A stretch of 64,000 nucleotides of DNA from DATCKG01 sp036562385 (GCA_036562385.1 DATCKG010000048.1:1-64000); one strand, 5' to 3'; counted from the first letter of the stretch, positions 35,576 to 44,696 are shown. Notes: generated from the letters alone by a model not told the origin. Made by a program: numbers and translations.

Positions 35576-36139
35576 ATGGGTCACAGGCTCTACGAAGGCA
35601 TGTCGATTCGGGAGATCACAGAGTACCTCTTCTGCGAAGACGAACTGACCCCCGCCGACCTGATCATCGTCTTCGGTGGCAAGCGGCTGGAACGGGCGGA
35701 ACGGGCTGCCGCTCTGTACCATGCCGGGTGGGCTCCGCACATCGTCATCACCGGAGGCGACAAGCGGCATACCGGCATCTGCGAAGCAGAACGGCTGAAG
35801 CGTCACTGCATGCTCCTAGGTGTACCGGAGGAAGCGATCACCACCGAATGCGAGTCGGTCAACACCCTCGAAAATGTGCGGATGACAGTGGCCCTGGTAG
35901 AAGAAAAGTTCGGCTGGCGGAACATCAAGAACGTGATCTTGGTCTCGGCGCCCTATCATCTCCGGCGAGTAAAGCAGACCCTGGCCCGGTATATCCCCCG
36001 GTCTGTCAAGATCACCTGCTGCCCCGACACCCGGACCGACATCACCAAGGACAACTGGTGGCATTCGCAGGAGGGCCAGCAGGCCGTCTATCGCGAGCTG
36101 GAAAAGCTGCGGGTCTACGCGATGCAGGGGGAGCTGTAG
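35576..36139 (+). CDS. YdcF-like protein (DUF218)
   Basis: A 187-residue protein of the YdcF/SanA DUF218 family: LIIVFGGKRLERAERAAALY near residue 25, HIVITGGDKRH near 58, ESVNTLENVRMTVALV near 97 and VILVSAPYHLRRVKQTL near 120. The family is Rossmann-like, sometimes binding S-adenosylmethionine, and often membrane-linked; here there is no membrane helix, so it is likely cytosolic. ATG 35576 follows GGGAGGAA. It stands behind a strongly structured leader region. Confidence 0.8.
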   Translation: MGHRLYEGMSIREITEYLFCEDELTPADLIIVFGGKRLERAERAAALYHAGWAPHIVITGGDKRHTGICEAERLKRHCMLLGVPEEAITTECESVNTLENVRMTVALVEEKFGWRNIKNVILVSAPYHLRRVKQTLARYIPRSVKITCCPDTRTDITKDNWWHSQEGQQAVYRELEKLRVYAMQGEL

Positions 36140-36172
36140 CCAACCACAACAAACCACTTCGCCTGATTCCTT

Positions 36173-36213
36173 GCCCTGCAGCCGTTTAGCGGTCTGGCAG
36201 GGCATCTGTTTTG
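36173..36213 (+). terminator. Terminator of the ydcF-like gene
   Basis: The stem GCCCTGC / GCAGGGC (36173-36179 with 36197-36203), with an inner CCG/CGG pairing, is followed by ATCTGTTTTG. The right arm lies within the last codons of the convergent glycosylase gene, so the two 3' ends overlap. Confidence 0.55.
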
Positions 36214-37088
36214 CCGCCGCGCTGCTCCGGATCCAGCAGGGCCAGCCACAGGTAGTAACAGGCCAGGGCCCGGTAGGGCATCCACCGCTCCCCCAACCGC
36301 CGCACCTCGGCGGCTGTGGGCTGGTGCGGCAACCCGTAAAAGCGCCTGACGGCGTTGCGCAGACCGATGTCCTCGGCTGGGAAGGCCTCCGGTACGCCGG
36401 CGTCCATCAGGACACACTCTGCGGTCCACCGCCCCACCCCCCGAAGCCGGGTGAGCTCTGCCACCGCCGCCGGATACGGCAGGGCAGTCAGGGCCGGCAG
36501 GTCCAGGCGCCCGTCCACGATGGCCCGGGCGGTGTCAATCAGGTACTCCGCCTTCTGGCGGGAGTACTGCACCGCCTGTAGCTGTTCACGGCGGAGGGCG
36601 GCCACGGCCTCGGGCCCGGGGAAGACCGGCAGACCCTTGTAGGAGATCCCCGTGAGGGAGACCAGCCGCTCCAGCAAGCGAAAGGCAAAGGCGACGCTGA
36701 CCTGCTGACTGATGATGGCCCAGGCCAGCGCCTCCCACGGGGAAAAGGGGGCGATGGGCTTGGCCCCCCGGTAGGTACGGGCCAGATTCGCCATCACCGG
36801 GTCCGCCTGGTCCATATGCCGGGAAAAGGCTAGCAGGTCCAGGTCCAAATGAAAGGCCCGGCGCACCGCCGCCAGGACCGACTCGGGCCTGAGGTCGCCC
36901 TCGATCTCTACCGCCAGGTCCTCCCCCTGCTGCCACACCCGGATCATTCCCAACCGGCCCTCCATCTCCAGCGCCCGGACGTAGACCGGGCCTGGCTCCA
37001 CCCGGGCGACCACCTGGCGGGGCATGTCCGTCAGGCGTTTGAGGCTGAGGGCGAAACAATAAGGCTGAACCGGCTTCAGCAGGTACAC
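36186..37088 (-). CDS. DNA-3-methyladenine glycosylase, AlkA type
   Basis: A 300-residue base-excision glycosylase. The N-terminal domain (about 1-110) precedes the HhH-GPD core with WEALAWAIISQQVSVAFAFR, the hairpin LTRLRGVGRWTAECVLMDAG and the catalytic Asp in FPAEDIGLRNAVRRFYGL. It would remove alkylated purines from DNA. The frame stays open up to 37343, but GTG 37088 has GGAGGAGGAG well placed upstream and gives the normal AlkA N-terminus, so I reject the Pro/Arg-rich extension. Ends convergently with the ydcF-like gene. Confidence 0.87.
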   Translation of the reverse strand: MYLLKPVQPYCFALSLKRLTDMPRQVVARVEPGPVYVRALEMEGRLGMIRVWQQGEDLAVEIEGDLRPESVLAAVRRAFHLDLDLLAFSRHMDQADPVMANLARTYRGAKPIAPFSPWEALAWAIISQQVSVAFAFRLLERLVSLTGISYKGLPVFPGPEAVAALRREQLQAVQYSRQKAEYLIDTARAIVDGRLDLPALTALPYPAAVAELTRLRGVGRWTAECVLMDAGVPEAFPAEDIGLRNAVRRFYGLPHQPTAAEVRRLGERWMPYRALACYYLWLALLDPEQRGGKTDALPDR

Positions 37089-37192
37089 GTCAGGCTCCTC
37101 CTCCGGGACGGAACGGAAACTCCGCCATGCTGCCCCAGTGGATTCGCCTTCCACCCCGGAGGGCTCCTCCCCGCCCGTTCGATCGGCTTTCC

Positions 37193-37462
37193 TCACATCC
37201 AGCGGCTCGAGGGCGGAAAGGGCCGGATCTCGCCCTCCCCGCGCCTCCCGGCGCCGGGCATCCACCCCCGCATCCAGGCTCGGGCCTGTCTGAGGATCCC
37301 CCACCGCCACACGGACCGGAACCGCCGAAGGAGGCGCCGCCACACCCCCCAGCCGGGCGCCGGGTGTCCCCGGGCGTGCCGGCCCCGCTCCCGGGTGCGC
37401 CGAAGCCCGGCCTGGCCTCTCAGAAAGGGCGGCTGCCGATCTGAGCCTCCCGAACGCATCAT
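37193..37462 (-). CDS. Doubtful small arginine/tryptophan-rich protein
   Basis: An 89-residue frame with GAGGGAGGC directly before a double ATG and a very basic, Trp-rich sequence (WRRLLRRFRSVWRWGILR in the middle). Such composition could be a DNA-binding or membrane-active peptide, or simply GC-rich non-coding DNA. It lies upstream of the glycosylase gene in the same direction. Nothing recognisable is present. Confidence 0.25.
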   Translation of the reverse strand: MMRSGGSDRQPPFLRGQAGLRRTRERGRHARGHPAPGWGVWRRLLRRFRSVWRWGILRQARAWMRGWMPGAGRRGEGEIRPFPPSSRWM

Positions 37463-37847
37463 GCCTCCCTCCCCGTGACCCATAAGCTGCCCAAGCCGCA
37501 GGGCCTCAGGGGGCTGGCCCCCAGAAACGAAAAAGGAGCCGCTGCGGTTTGGCGTGCGGCCGCGGCTAACGTCAGGCCGCGTGTGGTCAGCCCTTAGTAT
37601 GCCCACGGGAGGCCTTTTCCAGCCGTATCGGAAGGCAAGATTTCCCTGTTATGGGACCGCTTCTGCGCCAGGGGTCCCTGGCGGGGGTGCCTGGCGCATA
37701 GCTGGCAGCCAGGACACTGTCTTAGGAGACAGCAGCTTACTTGGAGTAAAGTTTCCTACTATGACCTTTCCCTTGCGCAAATGGTATATTCGCTGTAGAA
37801 GATGCATGATCCGTTTCGAGTAAGCAGTCGTCATCGTCGGCGAGGTG
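37463..37847. other. Gap with hairpins, no gene seen
   Basis: This 385-bp stretch has no convincing coding frame. It holds two perfect stems: TGCGCCAGG / CCTGGCGCA (37664-37672 with 37690-37698) and CTGTC / GACAG (37717-37721 with 37728-37732), and presumably the promoter of the PH-domain gene, where TATATT at 37782-37787 is a possible -10. Confidence 0.4.
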
Positions 37848-38285
37848 ATGCGTTTGCACTATTTTCCCTCCGAACGGGCCTGGTGGTTCCATCTGATCGC
37901 GTGGGGTGTTTTTCCCGGAACCCTTGTGCTGTTGCTGATCCAACAGTTTCGTGATCCGATCCCGTGGATGACCTGGTTCCTCACGGCGTTCCTGCCGATC
38001 CTGCTGTCAGCAGGCTTCACCCTTTGGATCTGGTTTGGAACAGGCTACACCATTACCGAGACTCACCTCATCATCCGCTCTGCTTTCTTTTCCTGGCGCT
38101 ACCCCCTGGCCGAGATCACCCGGGTCCGGCCCACTCGGAATCCCCTCGCCTCGCCAGCTCTGTCCTTGAACCGACTGGAAATTCGCACCCGGAAGGGGCT
38201 GTGCCCCCTGATCTCTCCTGCCGACCGGGAAGGGTTCCTCAAACTGCTACGGGAGCGGTGCCCGCAGGCCGACATCCGGGGCTGA
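37848..38285 (+). CDS. PH-domain (DUF304-like) membrane protein
   Basis: A 145-residue protein with two N-terminal membrane helices (about 12-34 and 43-66, WFHLIAWGVFPGTLVLLLIQ and the segment after RDPIPW) followed by a bacterial PH-like domain: GTGYTITETHLIIRSAFFSW and YPLAEITRVRPTRNPLASPA. This is the layout of small envelope PH-domain proteins of unknown role. ATG 37848 or the GTG at 37845 can serve as start. A terminator follows. Confidence 0.7.
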   Translation: MRLHYFPSERAWWFHLIAWGVFPGTLVLLLIQQFRDPIPWMTWFLTAFLPILLSAGFTLWIWFGTGYTITETHLIIRSAFFSWRYPLAEITRVRPTRNPLASPALSLNRLEIRTRKGLCPLISPADREGFLKLLRERCPQADIRG

Positions 38286-38315
38286 TGCCATTGCAACTGA
38301 ACACCGCAAGAAAGA

Positions 38316-38353
38316 CCGCCGAGTCCCTGTGCGGCAGGGCTCGGCGGCTTTTT
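38316..38353. terminator. Bidirectional terminator
   Basis: Stem CCGCCGAG-T-CCCT / AGGG-C-TCGGCGG with CTTTTTG on the right and TCTTTCTTG on the left. It lies between the convergent PH-domain and nitroreductase genes and can serve both. Confidence 0.75.
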
Positions 38354-38368
38354 GATCACGTTGTCGAT

Positions 38369-39022
38369 TCAGCGGATGATCCGCACCGTTTCGTCCCAGG
38401 GCTTGCGGGGGCCGGGTTCACGCTCCTGTGCCGGCCAGCCCACCGGCACCAGCGCCACGAAGTCCCAACCTTCCGGCACGCCCAGGATCCGCTCGATGTC
38501 ACCCTTGGCCTGCAGCGGCCCCGCCATCCAGCAGGCGCCCAAGCCCTGCTGATGCAGGGCGAGCAGCAGCGTCTGAATGGCGCCGCCGATGGTCTGGATC
38601 CGGGAGGAGCCAAACCGGCGCCATTCGTCCATCTCCCGGGCTACAGGGTCGCCGGGGCCCCGGGCCTCCAGGAGCTTGTCCGCGACGGATTTGTAGCCAC
38701 CCACCAGCACCGCGATGCAGACGGGGGCATGGCGGAAGAAGGCGCTGGTCTTGATCCAGCGGTCCGCATGCTCCCGATATGGCTCCGACTCTGGCCAGGA
38801 GGCCATGATCCGGCTCCGCTCCTGCACGGCGTCGGCCATCTGCTCGATGATCTGCTTGTTCTTGATCACCCAGAACTGCCAGGGCTGATAGTTCCCTCCA
38901 CTGGGCGCCCAGGTCGCCAATTCGATGGCCTTCAGGATCATCTCGTCCGGAACGTCGTCGGGCTTGTATTTCCGGATAGACCGCCGGGTCTTGACCAAAG
39001 TCGCCAGTTCTTCGAATTCCAC
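38369..39022 (-). CDS. Nitroreductase-family protein
   Basis: A 217-residue FMN-dependent nitroreductase-fold protein. It opens with the classic KTRRSIRKYKPDDVPDEMIL, then ATWAPSGGNYQPWQFWVIKN, and has GGAIQTLLLALHQQGLGACW followed by ILGVPEGWDFVALVPVGWPA. The Arg/Ser flavin-binding positions of the family are retained. Electron donor NAD(P)H is expected; the physiological substrate is unknown. It stands alone between terminators. Confidence 0.88.
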   Translation of the reverse strand: MEFEELATLVKTRRSIRKYKPDDVPDEMILKAIELATWAPSGGNYQPWQFWVIKNKQIIEQMADAVQERSRIMASWPESEPYREHADRWIKTSAFFRHAPVCIAVLVGGYKSVADKLLEARGPGDPVAREMDEWRRFGSSRIQTIGGAIQTLLLALHQQGLGACWMAGPLQAKGDIERILGVPEGWDFVALVPVGWPAQEREPGPRKPWDETVRIIR

Positions 39023-39064
39023 AAATCCTCACCTCTCCTTTGTTGTGAAACGGCAGCAGGCGAC

Positions 39065-39547
39065 CTACCGGGCGCGCTGTGCACAGAGCTCAGCCAGGCG
39101 CTGCCGGGTAAGCCAACCGGTTTTACCGGCCAGGTTGCCCTGCTCATCAAACAGGACAAAATCGCCCAGGTTCGCCCCGAGGGACTCAAGAACGGGATAG
39201 GCCGCAGCTTGGTTCACGTCCACGTACACGAACTCACACCGGCCTCGGAATGCCCTTTCCGCCGGAGCCGCCACCAGGCGCTGCACCAGACAGCGAAGAC
39301 TGTAATCGCTGAAGAAATGGACCACCAGCGGCCGGCCGCCTCCCCGCAGCCGCTGGATGCGCCGCTCCGGATTGGCCACAACGGCGCCCCCGCGCCGGGC
39401 AGCTACCCAGAAGATGCTCAGAAAGGCAGCCAGAATCACCGCCGCCATTCCCACGACCGTCTCGGCCCGCCAGATGGCATACCCCGCGGTGGCCGTCACC
39501 GCAATCAGCGTGATCAGGACAAAGGAGTACCGGCTGAGAAATCGCAT
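39065..39547 (-). CDS. Thioredoxin-fold membrane protein without CxxC
   Basis: A 160-residue protein with two membrane helices at the N-terminus (about 7-24 and 30-49) and a thioredoxin-like domain (about 70-155): PLVVHFFSDYSLRCLVQRLV, FVYVDVNQAAAYPVLESLG and DFVLFDEQGNLAGKTGWLT. Where thioredoxins have CxxC this protein reads SLRC, leaving a single cysteine, so ordinary dithiol exchange is unlikely. A monothiol or purely structural role is possible. It lies 42 bp upstream of the nitroreductase gene and may be cotranscribed. Confidence 0.6.
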   Translation of the reverse strand: MRFLSRYSFVLITLIAVTATAGYAIWRAETVVGMAAVILAAFLSIFWVAARRGGAVVANPERRIQRLRGGGRPLVVHFFSDYSLRCLVQRLVAAPAERAFRGRCEFVYVDVNQAAAYPVLESLGANLGDFVLFDEQGNLAGKTGWLTRQRLAELCAQRAR

Positions 39548-39731
39548 GACGGGTAACCTCCTACCACCAGACTGCAGGCTGCGGCTCTCTCCCTTCTACT
39601 CACCCCATTTCACGCTTTTCCACATGGGCCCCTCCACCCCCTGCCGTGGCCCAGGTGCCAGGTTGGAATAGCTCTCTCTGTTAATTGTGTCGTACTACCA
39701 ATTGGGGTGTTGCAGGAAGGATTTGGGTGCC

Positions 39732-39761
39732 TTGAAGTACGGGAAAAGTGAATAGTAAATT
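39732..39761 (+). promoter_or_regulatory. Putative promoter of the Nudix gene
   Basis: TTGAAG (39732-39737) and TAAATT (39756-39761) with an 18-base spacer, 36 bp before the Nudix start, inside an AT-richer stretch. The rest of the 250-bp gap shows nothing else. Confidence 0.45.
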
Positions 39762-39797
39762 AGAGAATACCTAGTAGATCAACTCCGAGGTGGAACC

Positions 39798-40241
39798 ATG
39801 GTGCGCTATCGGAGGCACCTCTCGGCGGGCGGGATCGTGCTGGAAGAAGGCTACATCCTGTTGGTCCGGAACCGCAACGGGTACTGGGGCCTCCCGAAGG
39901 GACACTGCGAAAGCGGTGAGACGCTGGCGGAAACCGCTGCCCGGGAAGTCCTGGAAGAGACGGGGCTGACCGTCGAGGTGGGAGACCTCGCGTTCGTCAC
40001 CGAGTTCCGGAACCCCCAGACCAGGGAGCACCTGCTGCAGTTCTTTTTCGCGGCCGTGCCCACAGGCGGCACCCTCTTCCCCCGCCCCGGCGAGATCTTC
40101 GCAGTCAAATGGGTCCCAACCAACGCCGTGGCCGATTACATCCGCTGGCGTCCGTGGCTGGAGCCGCTCTGCAACTGGCTGCAGGGCAGCACCATCCGCT
40201 ATTATCAGTACCCGGATCCGTCCCGCAACCGCCTGACATAG
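39798..40241 (+). CDS. Nudix hydrolase
   Basis: A 147-residue Nudix enzyme. The Nudix box is complete at about residues 38-60: G-H-C-E-S-G-E-T then REVLEETGL, with the metal-binding REVxEExG helix. It starts RYRRHLSAGGIVLEEGYILL and has a W-rich C-terminus (IRWRPWLEPLCNWL). Substrates of the family are nucleoside diphosphates linked to another group; here unspecified. ATG follows CGAGGTGG. Confidence 0.85.
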   Translation: MVRYRRHLSAGGIVLEEGYILLVRNRNGYWGLPKGHCESGETLAETAAREVLEETGLTVEVGDLAFVTEFRNPQTREHLLQFFFAAVPTGGTLFPRPGEIFAVKWVPTNAVADYIRWRPWLEPLCNWLQGSTIRYYQYPDPSRNRLT

Positions 40242-40287
40242 ACCCCGTTTCCAACCGCCGGGGAGGCTCTGAGCCCCCCGGCGTCGT

Positions 40288-43200
40288 TTATGCGGGTGTG
40301 CAGTCCGGCCGGAACGGCCGCTCCCGCCCCACCGACCACCAGATACCGCCGTCCTCCTGCCAGCATCGCCGGACCACGGGCTGCGATGACGCGGCCAGGT
40401 AGTGACAGACGGCCAGGTCGCCCTCCAGGTGGGCCCGGACGCAGCGGGCCAGATGCGCGCCCTGGGCGGTTTCATCCGGCACCTCGGTAACCAGTTCGGC
40501 CGCCGTGATGTGGGGAAACCGCCCGGCGAAGGTGCGGGCGTCGGGCCCCGCGGAGATGGGGCTGACCAGGCTCACTAATCCGCGATGGATCTGCAGCGGA
40601 AACTTCTCCGGCACGTACCGGTGCCCGTAGGTGATATACCGCTGCAGCAGTTCGGCAGAGTAGGCGGACACCTCCGGATCCGCGGTCAGCCGGGCAGCCA
40701 GGGCATCCCGGAGCCCGGCCTGAACGGCCCCGTTGAAGGGGAAGCGCTCCGGATCCAGCCAGCGATGGATCCCGTAGATCGCCGCGCTGGGAATCCACCA
40801 GGAGGTGCGGAAATACGGCGGCGAGTTGTAACCCGCAAAGGGCTGCGCCCATTCTTGGGCGGGGTAGCCGTGATCATCCAGCACCACATCCGGCAGGAAG
40901 TTCCGCCACAGGGTCGGCAGCGTGCGGGACTCACCGAAGCGAGGCACCGGGTTAAAGCAGTCAAACCCGAAATCGACGCCGGCCGTGTTGAAGCGGGCCG
41001 CGTGCAATTTCCAGTAGGGATGAACTTCCTGCATCTGGTAGTGCAGCGCCGCCCCGTCCACGTTCTCCATGGGGCTGAGCACCAGATTGATCCGGCGGCT
41101 GAGCCCCTCCCGGACCGCGCGCTCGGCCAGCAGCAGAATCGAGTTGGTGGAGGAGACCTCGTTGGCGTGGCGCCGGGCGTTGACCAGGAGGGTGGGGCGC
41201 CAGGCGCTGAGCTTCTGGGGCGGCGCAATGGAGCCGGCGGTGGGGGCGGTCACCGAGAGCGCCCAGGTGGCCCGGCCGCCGTACGACAGCCCGATCCGCC
41301 AGACCCGGACCCCGGGAAGCCGGGCCAGGTAGGCCAGGCAGGCCGGCAGTTGGTCGGGCCCGATGATCCGATCCGCCGGAATCCCCGGCGCCGGCTCCGG
41401 CAGGACCGCCGCGGTTTGGGGCAGTCCCCCTTCCTCCGGGCGGGCCGAAGGCAGTCCATACAGCCGCACCCGCACCCTGGGCTCGCCTGCCGCCACCGTG
41501 ATCCAGGGTTCCACGGCTCCCGGCGCCGGGTAGCCCTGGCCCGTGCGGGCGATGCCCAGTTCGTTCAGAAAGTCGAGGGTGTAGAAGTAGATGTCCTCAT
41601 GAAGCGCTTCCGCCGGTGAAACCTGCTCCTCCCGGATCCCCAGCCGCCGGTCCTCCTCACTGATGGCCACCTCCACCACCAGTGCGCCGAAGAAGGGCTG
41701 AGCGGCGGGATCGGGCCGCTCGCCGTACGCGGCGAGGATCTGCTGCCGGAGCCGGGGCAGCACCTCCTGCTGGTAGAGGGTCCAGAAGGCCTCCAGGTCC
41801 GTCTCCAGCCGCAGATCGGCCACCGTCTCCCCACCCTGCTGGACCCTGAACAGTCCGGTGGGCGGGTGGACCCGCCCCCGACGGGGCTCGTCCGGCAGGT
41901 AGGGGCGCTCGGTGAAAACCGGATCAAACTCGGCGGCGAACACCACCCGGCCGTCCCCGTCCCACGCGGTGAGGCGGTAGACCGGCTCCTGGGGCCCCCC
42001 GGCCAGGGCGAACACCACCGGAATGCCGCCCAGTTCCCGGGAGAGGATCTCATCGGCCGGATAGACTTCCTGCAGCCAGCGAATCGGCAGTTCCAGGGCC
42101 CGGCCGTCCCGGACGATCCCCTCCGGCCCCCGAAGCTGACCGGCCCGTCCCGACGGAGGAGCCGCCCCGGCCCCCACGTCCGCGGCTCTTGTGCCCTGTC
42201 CGGCGTTCCCGTGGGCGGTTCCCGTCTCATAAGGGGCCGCCCCACCGGCGTCCCCGCTCCCGGCCGGGCTTTCCACAAAGGGGCTGCAGGTAAGCTCCAC
42301 CCGGCGGACGGTGCCCAGGGCCTTCAGGCGGGGCAGCACCTCCTCCTCCAGCCATCCGAAACCCTGCTTGTACGCGGTCCGGACGTGCAGTTCTGCAACC
42401 GGCACTCCGGCAGCCGCCAGATCCCGGCGGATGTCCCGCTCCAAGGCCTGCCGGATCTCCCGAGGCTCACTGAGCCGGAGGTCCACCCGCACCGGCACAC
42501 CCGGGCGGAGCCGGGGGAGCACCGACCGCCAGGCTTCCCAAAACCGGTCCACCTCCCACCGAAGAACGAAGGGCAGGTCAAACAGCAGCGGCCCCCGGGG
42601 GACCGGCTGCTCCGGCAGAGCAGCCCGCCGGGTAAAGAGGGTGGCATGGAGCCCGTCCACCAATCCGGCTTCCGCCGCCTGCCGGATCGCGGCGGCCCGC
42701 TCGGCGGGGGTTCCGAAGACCACCAGGCCGGCGTCGGTCCAGGCCAGATGACCTTCCTTCCAGCGATACCGCTCAGGGGGCGCGGGAGCCAGGCGAACGG
42801 CCAGGCCCTCGGGCTCCTCCGCCACCGCCACCGGAAAGCGCAGGCCGGTGGCCTCCACCCCCGTCCGGGCGGCCAGTTCGCATAGCGCGGCGATCTCTTC
42901 CGGGGTAGTCTCCAGTCCCACCCGCACTTGCCAGGCGGTCCGGTCATGGCGGACGGAATCGCTGGACCCCATCAATCCCGCCACCGTAAAGAGCTGTGCG
43001 GAACCCTCCGGGGGAAGGTCACCCGGCACCTCGGCCTGAAAGGGAGGTGCCGGAGGGGCGCCCAAAAGGGTGGGTTTGTCCCCGTGCGTACCGGTCGTTA
43101 GCGGATCGCCCAACTCCAGGTCCACGACCCTGCCGCCCTTGAGAATCACCTTCCGGACAGCCCGGCCCCGGGCCTGTTCCGCCAGGGTCGGTCCTTCGGG

Positions 43201-43563
43201 GGAGACCAGGGGAAAGGTGGCAGCCAACCATCGGGCGGCTGCCCATCCGTCCGCAAAGGTGTCGCCGGTGACCACCACCCCCTCGGGGGTCAGTGCCACG
43301 ACACCGCACCCAGGCGGGACCGCCACCGGTGGAACAGCGGGGTTATCCGGGCCGAAATAGAGGGCGATCCCCGGCGCATCCGGCCGGGTGAACCCGGGAG
43401 TCAGCGCACAGGTCTCAAGTCCCAGACGGGCGGCCACATCGATGGCCCCTGGAGTCCGTCCCACCACAAACCGGACGGCCAGGCCGTCGGGCAGCCCGTC
43501 ACCGTCCTGGTCCGTAAGGAGGCCCTGTGGCGTGTAGAGTTGGGTAAGGGATGCAAGACCCAT
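40288..43563 (-). CDS. Very large M14-type zinc carboxypeptidase
   Basis: A 1,091-residue protein whose C-terminal third is an M14 metallopeptidase: RPTLLVNARRHANEVSSTNS near residue 790 holds the HxxE zinc pair, followed by LSPMENVDGAALHYQMQE and DVVLDDHGYPAQEW with further conserved histidines. The N-terminal 600 residues are unassigned; they begin LTDQDGDGLPDGLAVRF, a DxDxDG calcium-loop-like segment, and contain a Gly/Ala-rich linker (about 450-480). There is no signal peptide, which is odd for a carboxypeptidase of this type. ATG 43563 follows AGAGGAGG. Cytoplasmic peptide turnover or an unusual export route are open. Confidence 0.75.
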   Translation of the reverse strand: MGLASLTQLYTPQGLLTDQDGDGLPDGLAVRFVVGRTPGAIDVAARLGLETCALTPGFTRPDAPGIALYFGPDNPAVPPVAVPPGCGVVALTPEGVVVTGDTFADGWAAARWLAATFPLVSPEGPTLAEQARGRAVRKVILKGGRVVDLELGDPLTTGTHGDKPTLLGAPPAPPFQAEVPGDLPPEGSAQLFTVAGLMGSSDSVRHDRTAWQVRVGLETTPEEIAALCELAARTGVEATGLRFPVAVAEEPEGLAVRLAPAPPERYRWKEGHLAWTDAGLVVFGTPAERAAAIRQAAEAGLVDGLHATLFTRRAALPEQPVPRGPLLFDLPFVLRWEVDRFWEAWRSVLPRLRPGVPVRVDLRLSEPREIRQALERDIRRDLAAAGVPVAELHVRTAYKQGFGWLEEEVLPRLKALGTVRRVELTCSPFVESPAGSGDAGGAAPYETGTAHGNAGQGTRAADVGAGAAPPSGRAGQLRGPEGIVRDGRALELPIRWLQEVYPADEILSRELGGIPVVFALAGGPQEPVYRLTAWDGDGRVVFAAEFDPVFTERPYLPDEPRRGRVHPPTGLFRVQQGGETVADLRLETDLEAFWTLYQQEVLPRLRQQILAAYGERPDPAAQPFFGALVVEVAISEEDRRLGIREEQVSPAEALHEDIYFYTLDFLNELGIARTGQGYPAPGAVEPWITVAAGEPRVRVRLYGLPSARPEEGGLPQTAAVLPEPAPGIPADRIIGPDQLPACLAYLARLPGVRVWRIGLSYGGRATWALSVTAPTAGSIAPPQKLSAWRPTLLVNARRHANEVSSTNSILLLAERAVREGLSRRINLVLSPMENVDGAALHYQMQEVHPYWKLHAARFNTAGVDFGFDCFNPVPRFGESRTLPTLWRNFLPDVVLDDHGYPAQEWAQPFAGYNSPPYFRTSWWIPSAAIYGIHRWLDPERFPFNGAVQAGLRDALAARLTADPEVSAYSAELLQRYITYGHRYVPEKFPLQIHRGLVSLVSPISAGPDARTFAGRFPHITAAELVTEVPDETAQGAHLARCVRAHLEGDLAVCHYLAASSQPVVRRCWQEDGGIWWSVGRERPFRPDCTPA

Positions 43564-43693
43564 GCAGTTTATGCCTCCTCTTTCTAGGCAGGTACAACTT
43601 ACGAGGCCACCGCCGGCCTCCTCCCCAATGTGCTCGCAGATCCACCGGTGAAATTCTCTTTCCGGCCGGAAAGAATCCTCCCCCTTCGGATCA

Positions 43694-43722
43694 TTGCCCG
43701 CTGCAGACGGGAAAGGTAGGCT
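43694..43722 (+). promoter_or_regulatory. Promoter of the ROK kinase gene
   Basis: TTGCCC (43694-43699) and TAGGCT (43717-43722), spacer 17, end 57 bp before the kinase start in the divergent gap. Confidence 0.5.
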
Positions 43723-43779
43723 AAGGACAGAATTCGGAAGCACCCCAGCCGCACCGAGGAGGCGGAAAGGAGCGTTGTC

Positions 43780-44673
43780 ATGAGCCTGTACGGTGGCATC
43801 GAGGCAGGCGGCACCAAGTTCGTCTGCGCCATTGGCACCGGTCCCGACGACATCCGGGCAGAAACCCGCTTTCCCACCACCACCCCGGAGGAGACCATCC
43901 AAAGGGTGATCCGGTTTTTCCAGGAATACCCTGAGCCGGTCGCCGCGATCGGCATCGGCTCCTTCGGGCCTGTCGACCCGAACCCGACCTCGCCCACTTA
44001 CGGCTGGATCACCTCCACCCCCAAACCCGGGTGGCGGAACACGGCGATTCGCAGCGCCATCGCCTCCGCCCTCGGCGTCCCGGTGGGCTTCGACACCGAC
44101 GTGAACGCCGCCGCCCTGGGGGAATACCGGTGGGGCGCAGCCCAGGGTGTGGAGAACTTCATCTACCTGACGGTGGGCACAGGCATCGGCGGCGGGGCCA
44201 TGGTGGGCGGCCGCCTGCTGCACGGCCTGGTCCATCCGGAGATGGGCCACATCCTGATCCCCCGGGATCCCAGGGATTCCTTTGCCGGATCGTGCCCCTA
44301 TCACAGGGACTGCCTCGAGGGGCTGGCCAACGGGCCGGCCATCGAGCAGCGCTGGGGCGCCCGGGGCGAAACGCTGCCGCCGGAGCACCCGGCCTGGGAA
44401 CTGGAGGCCCACTATCTGGCCCTGGCACTGGTGTCGTTCATCTGCACGCTGTCGCCGGAGCGGATCATTCTGGGCGGAGGGGTCATGCAGCAGGCGCACC
44501 TCTTCCCGCTGATCCGCCGGAAGGTGCAACAGTTGCTGAACGGGTACATCTCCTCCCCTGCCATCCTGGAGCAAATCGACGCATACATCGTCCCGCCGGG
44601 GCTGGGGAACCGGGCCGGCGTGCTGGGCGCCATCGCCCTGGCGGAACAGGCTCTGGCAGATGCAGTCAAGTAG
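43780..44673 (+). CDS. ROK-family fructokinase/mannokinase
   Basis: A 297-residue ROK sugar kinase. It has YGGIEAGGTKFVCAIG (phosphate-binding loop), DTDVNAAALGEY with the catalytic Asp, YLTVGTGIGGGAMVGG, and the zinc site GHILIPRDPRDSFAGSC with CPYHRDCLEG, which is the form typical of bacterial fructokinases. Mannose or fructose is the likely substrate, which could tie it to the GH130 sugar operon 10 kb away, though that link is inferred. GGAAAGGAG precedes the ATG. Confidence 0.87.
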   Translation: MSLYGGIEAGGTKFVCAIGTGPDDIRAETRFPTTTPEETIQRVIRFFQEYPEPVAAIGIGSFGPVDPNPTSPTYGWITSTPKPGWRNTAIRSAIASALGVPVGFDTDVNAAALGEYRWGAAQGVENFIYLTVGTGIGGGAMVGGRLLHGLVHPEMGHILIPRDPRDSFAGSCPYHRDCLEGLANGPAIEQRWGARGETLPPEHPAWELEAHYLALALVSFICTLSPERIILGGGVMQQAHLFPLIRRKVQQLLNGYISSPAILEQIDAYIVPPGLGNRAGVLGAIALAEQALADAVK

Positions 44674-44696
44674 GGGCTCGCCCCTGTTCCTCTCGG

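Noticed and set aside
36186..37343. Longer AlkA-like protein with an 85-residue N-terminal extension
   Set aside because: The extension is low-complexity and a well-spaced RBS precedes the internal GTG at 37088.
40288..44574. Longer 1,428-codon version of the M14 gene
   Set aside because: The first 337 codons run antisense to the ROK kinase gene, and a good RBS and ATG exist at 43563.
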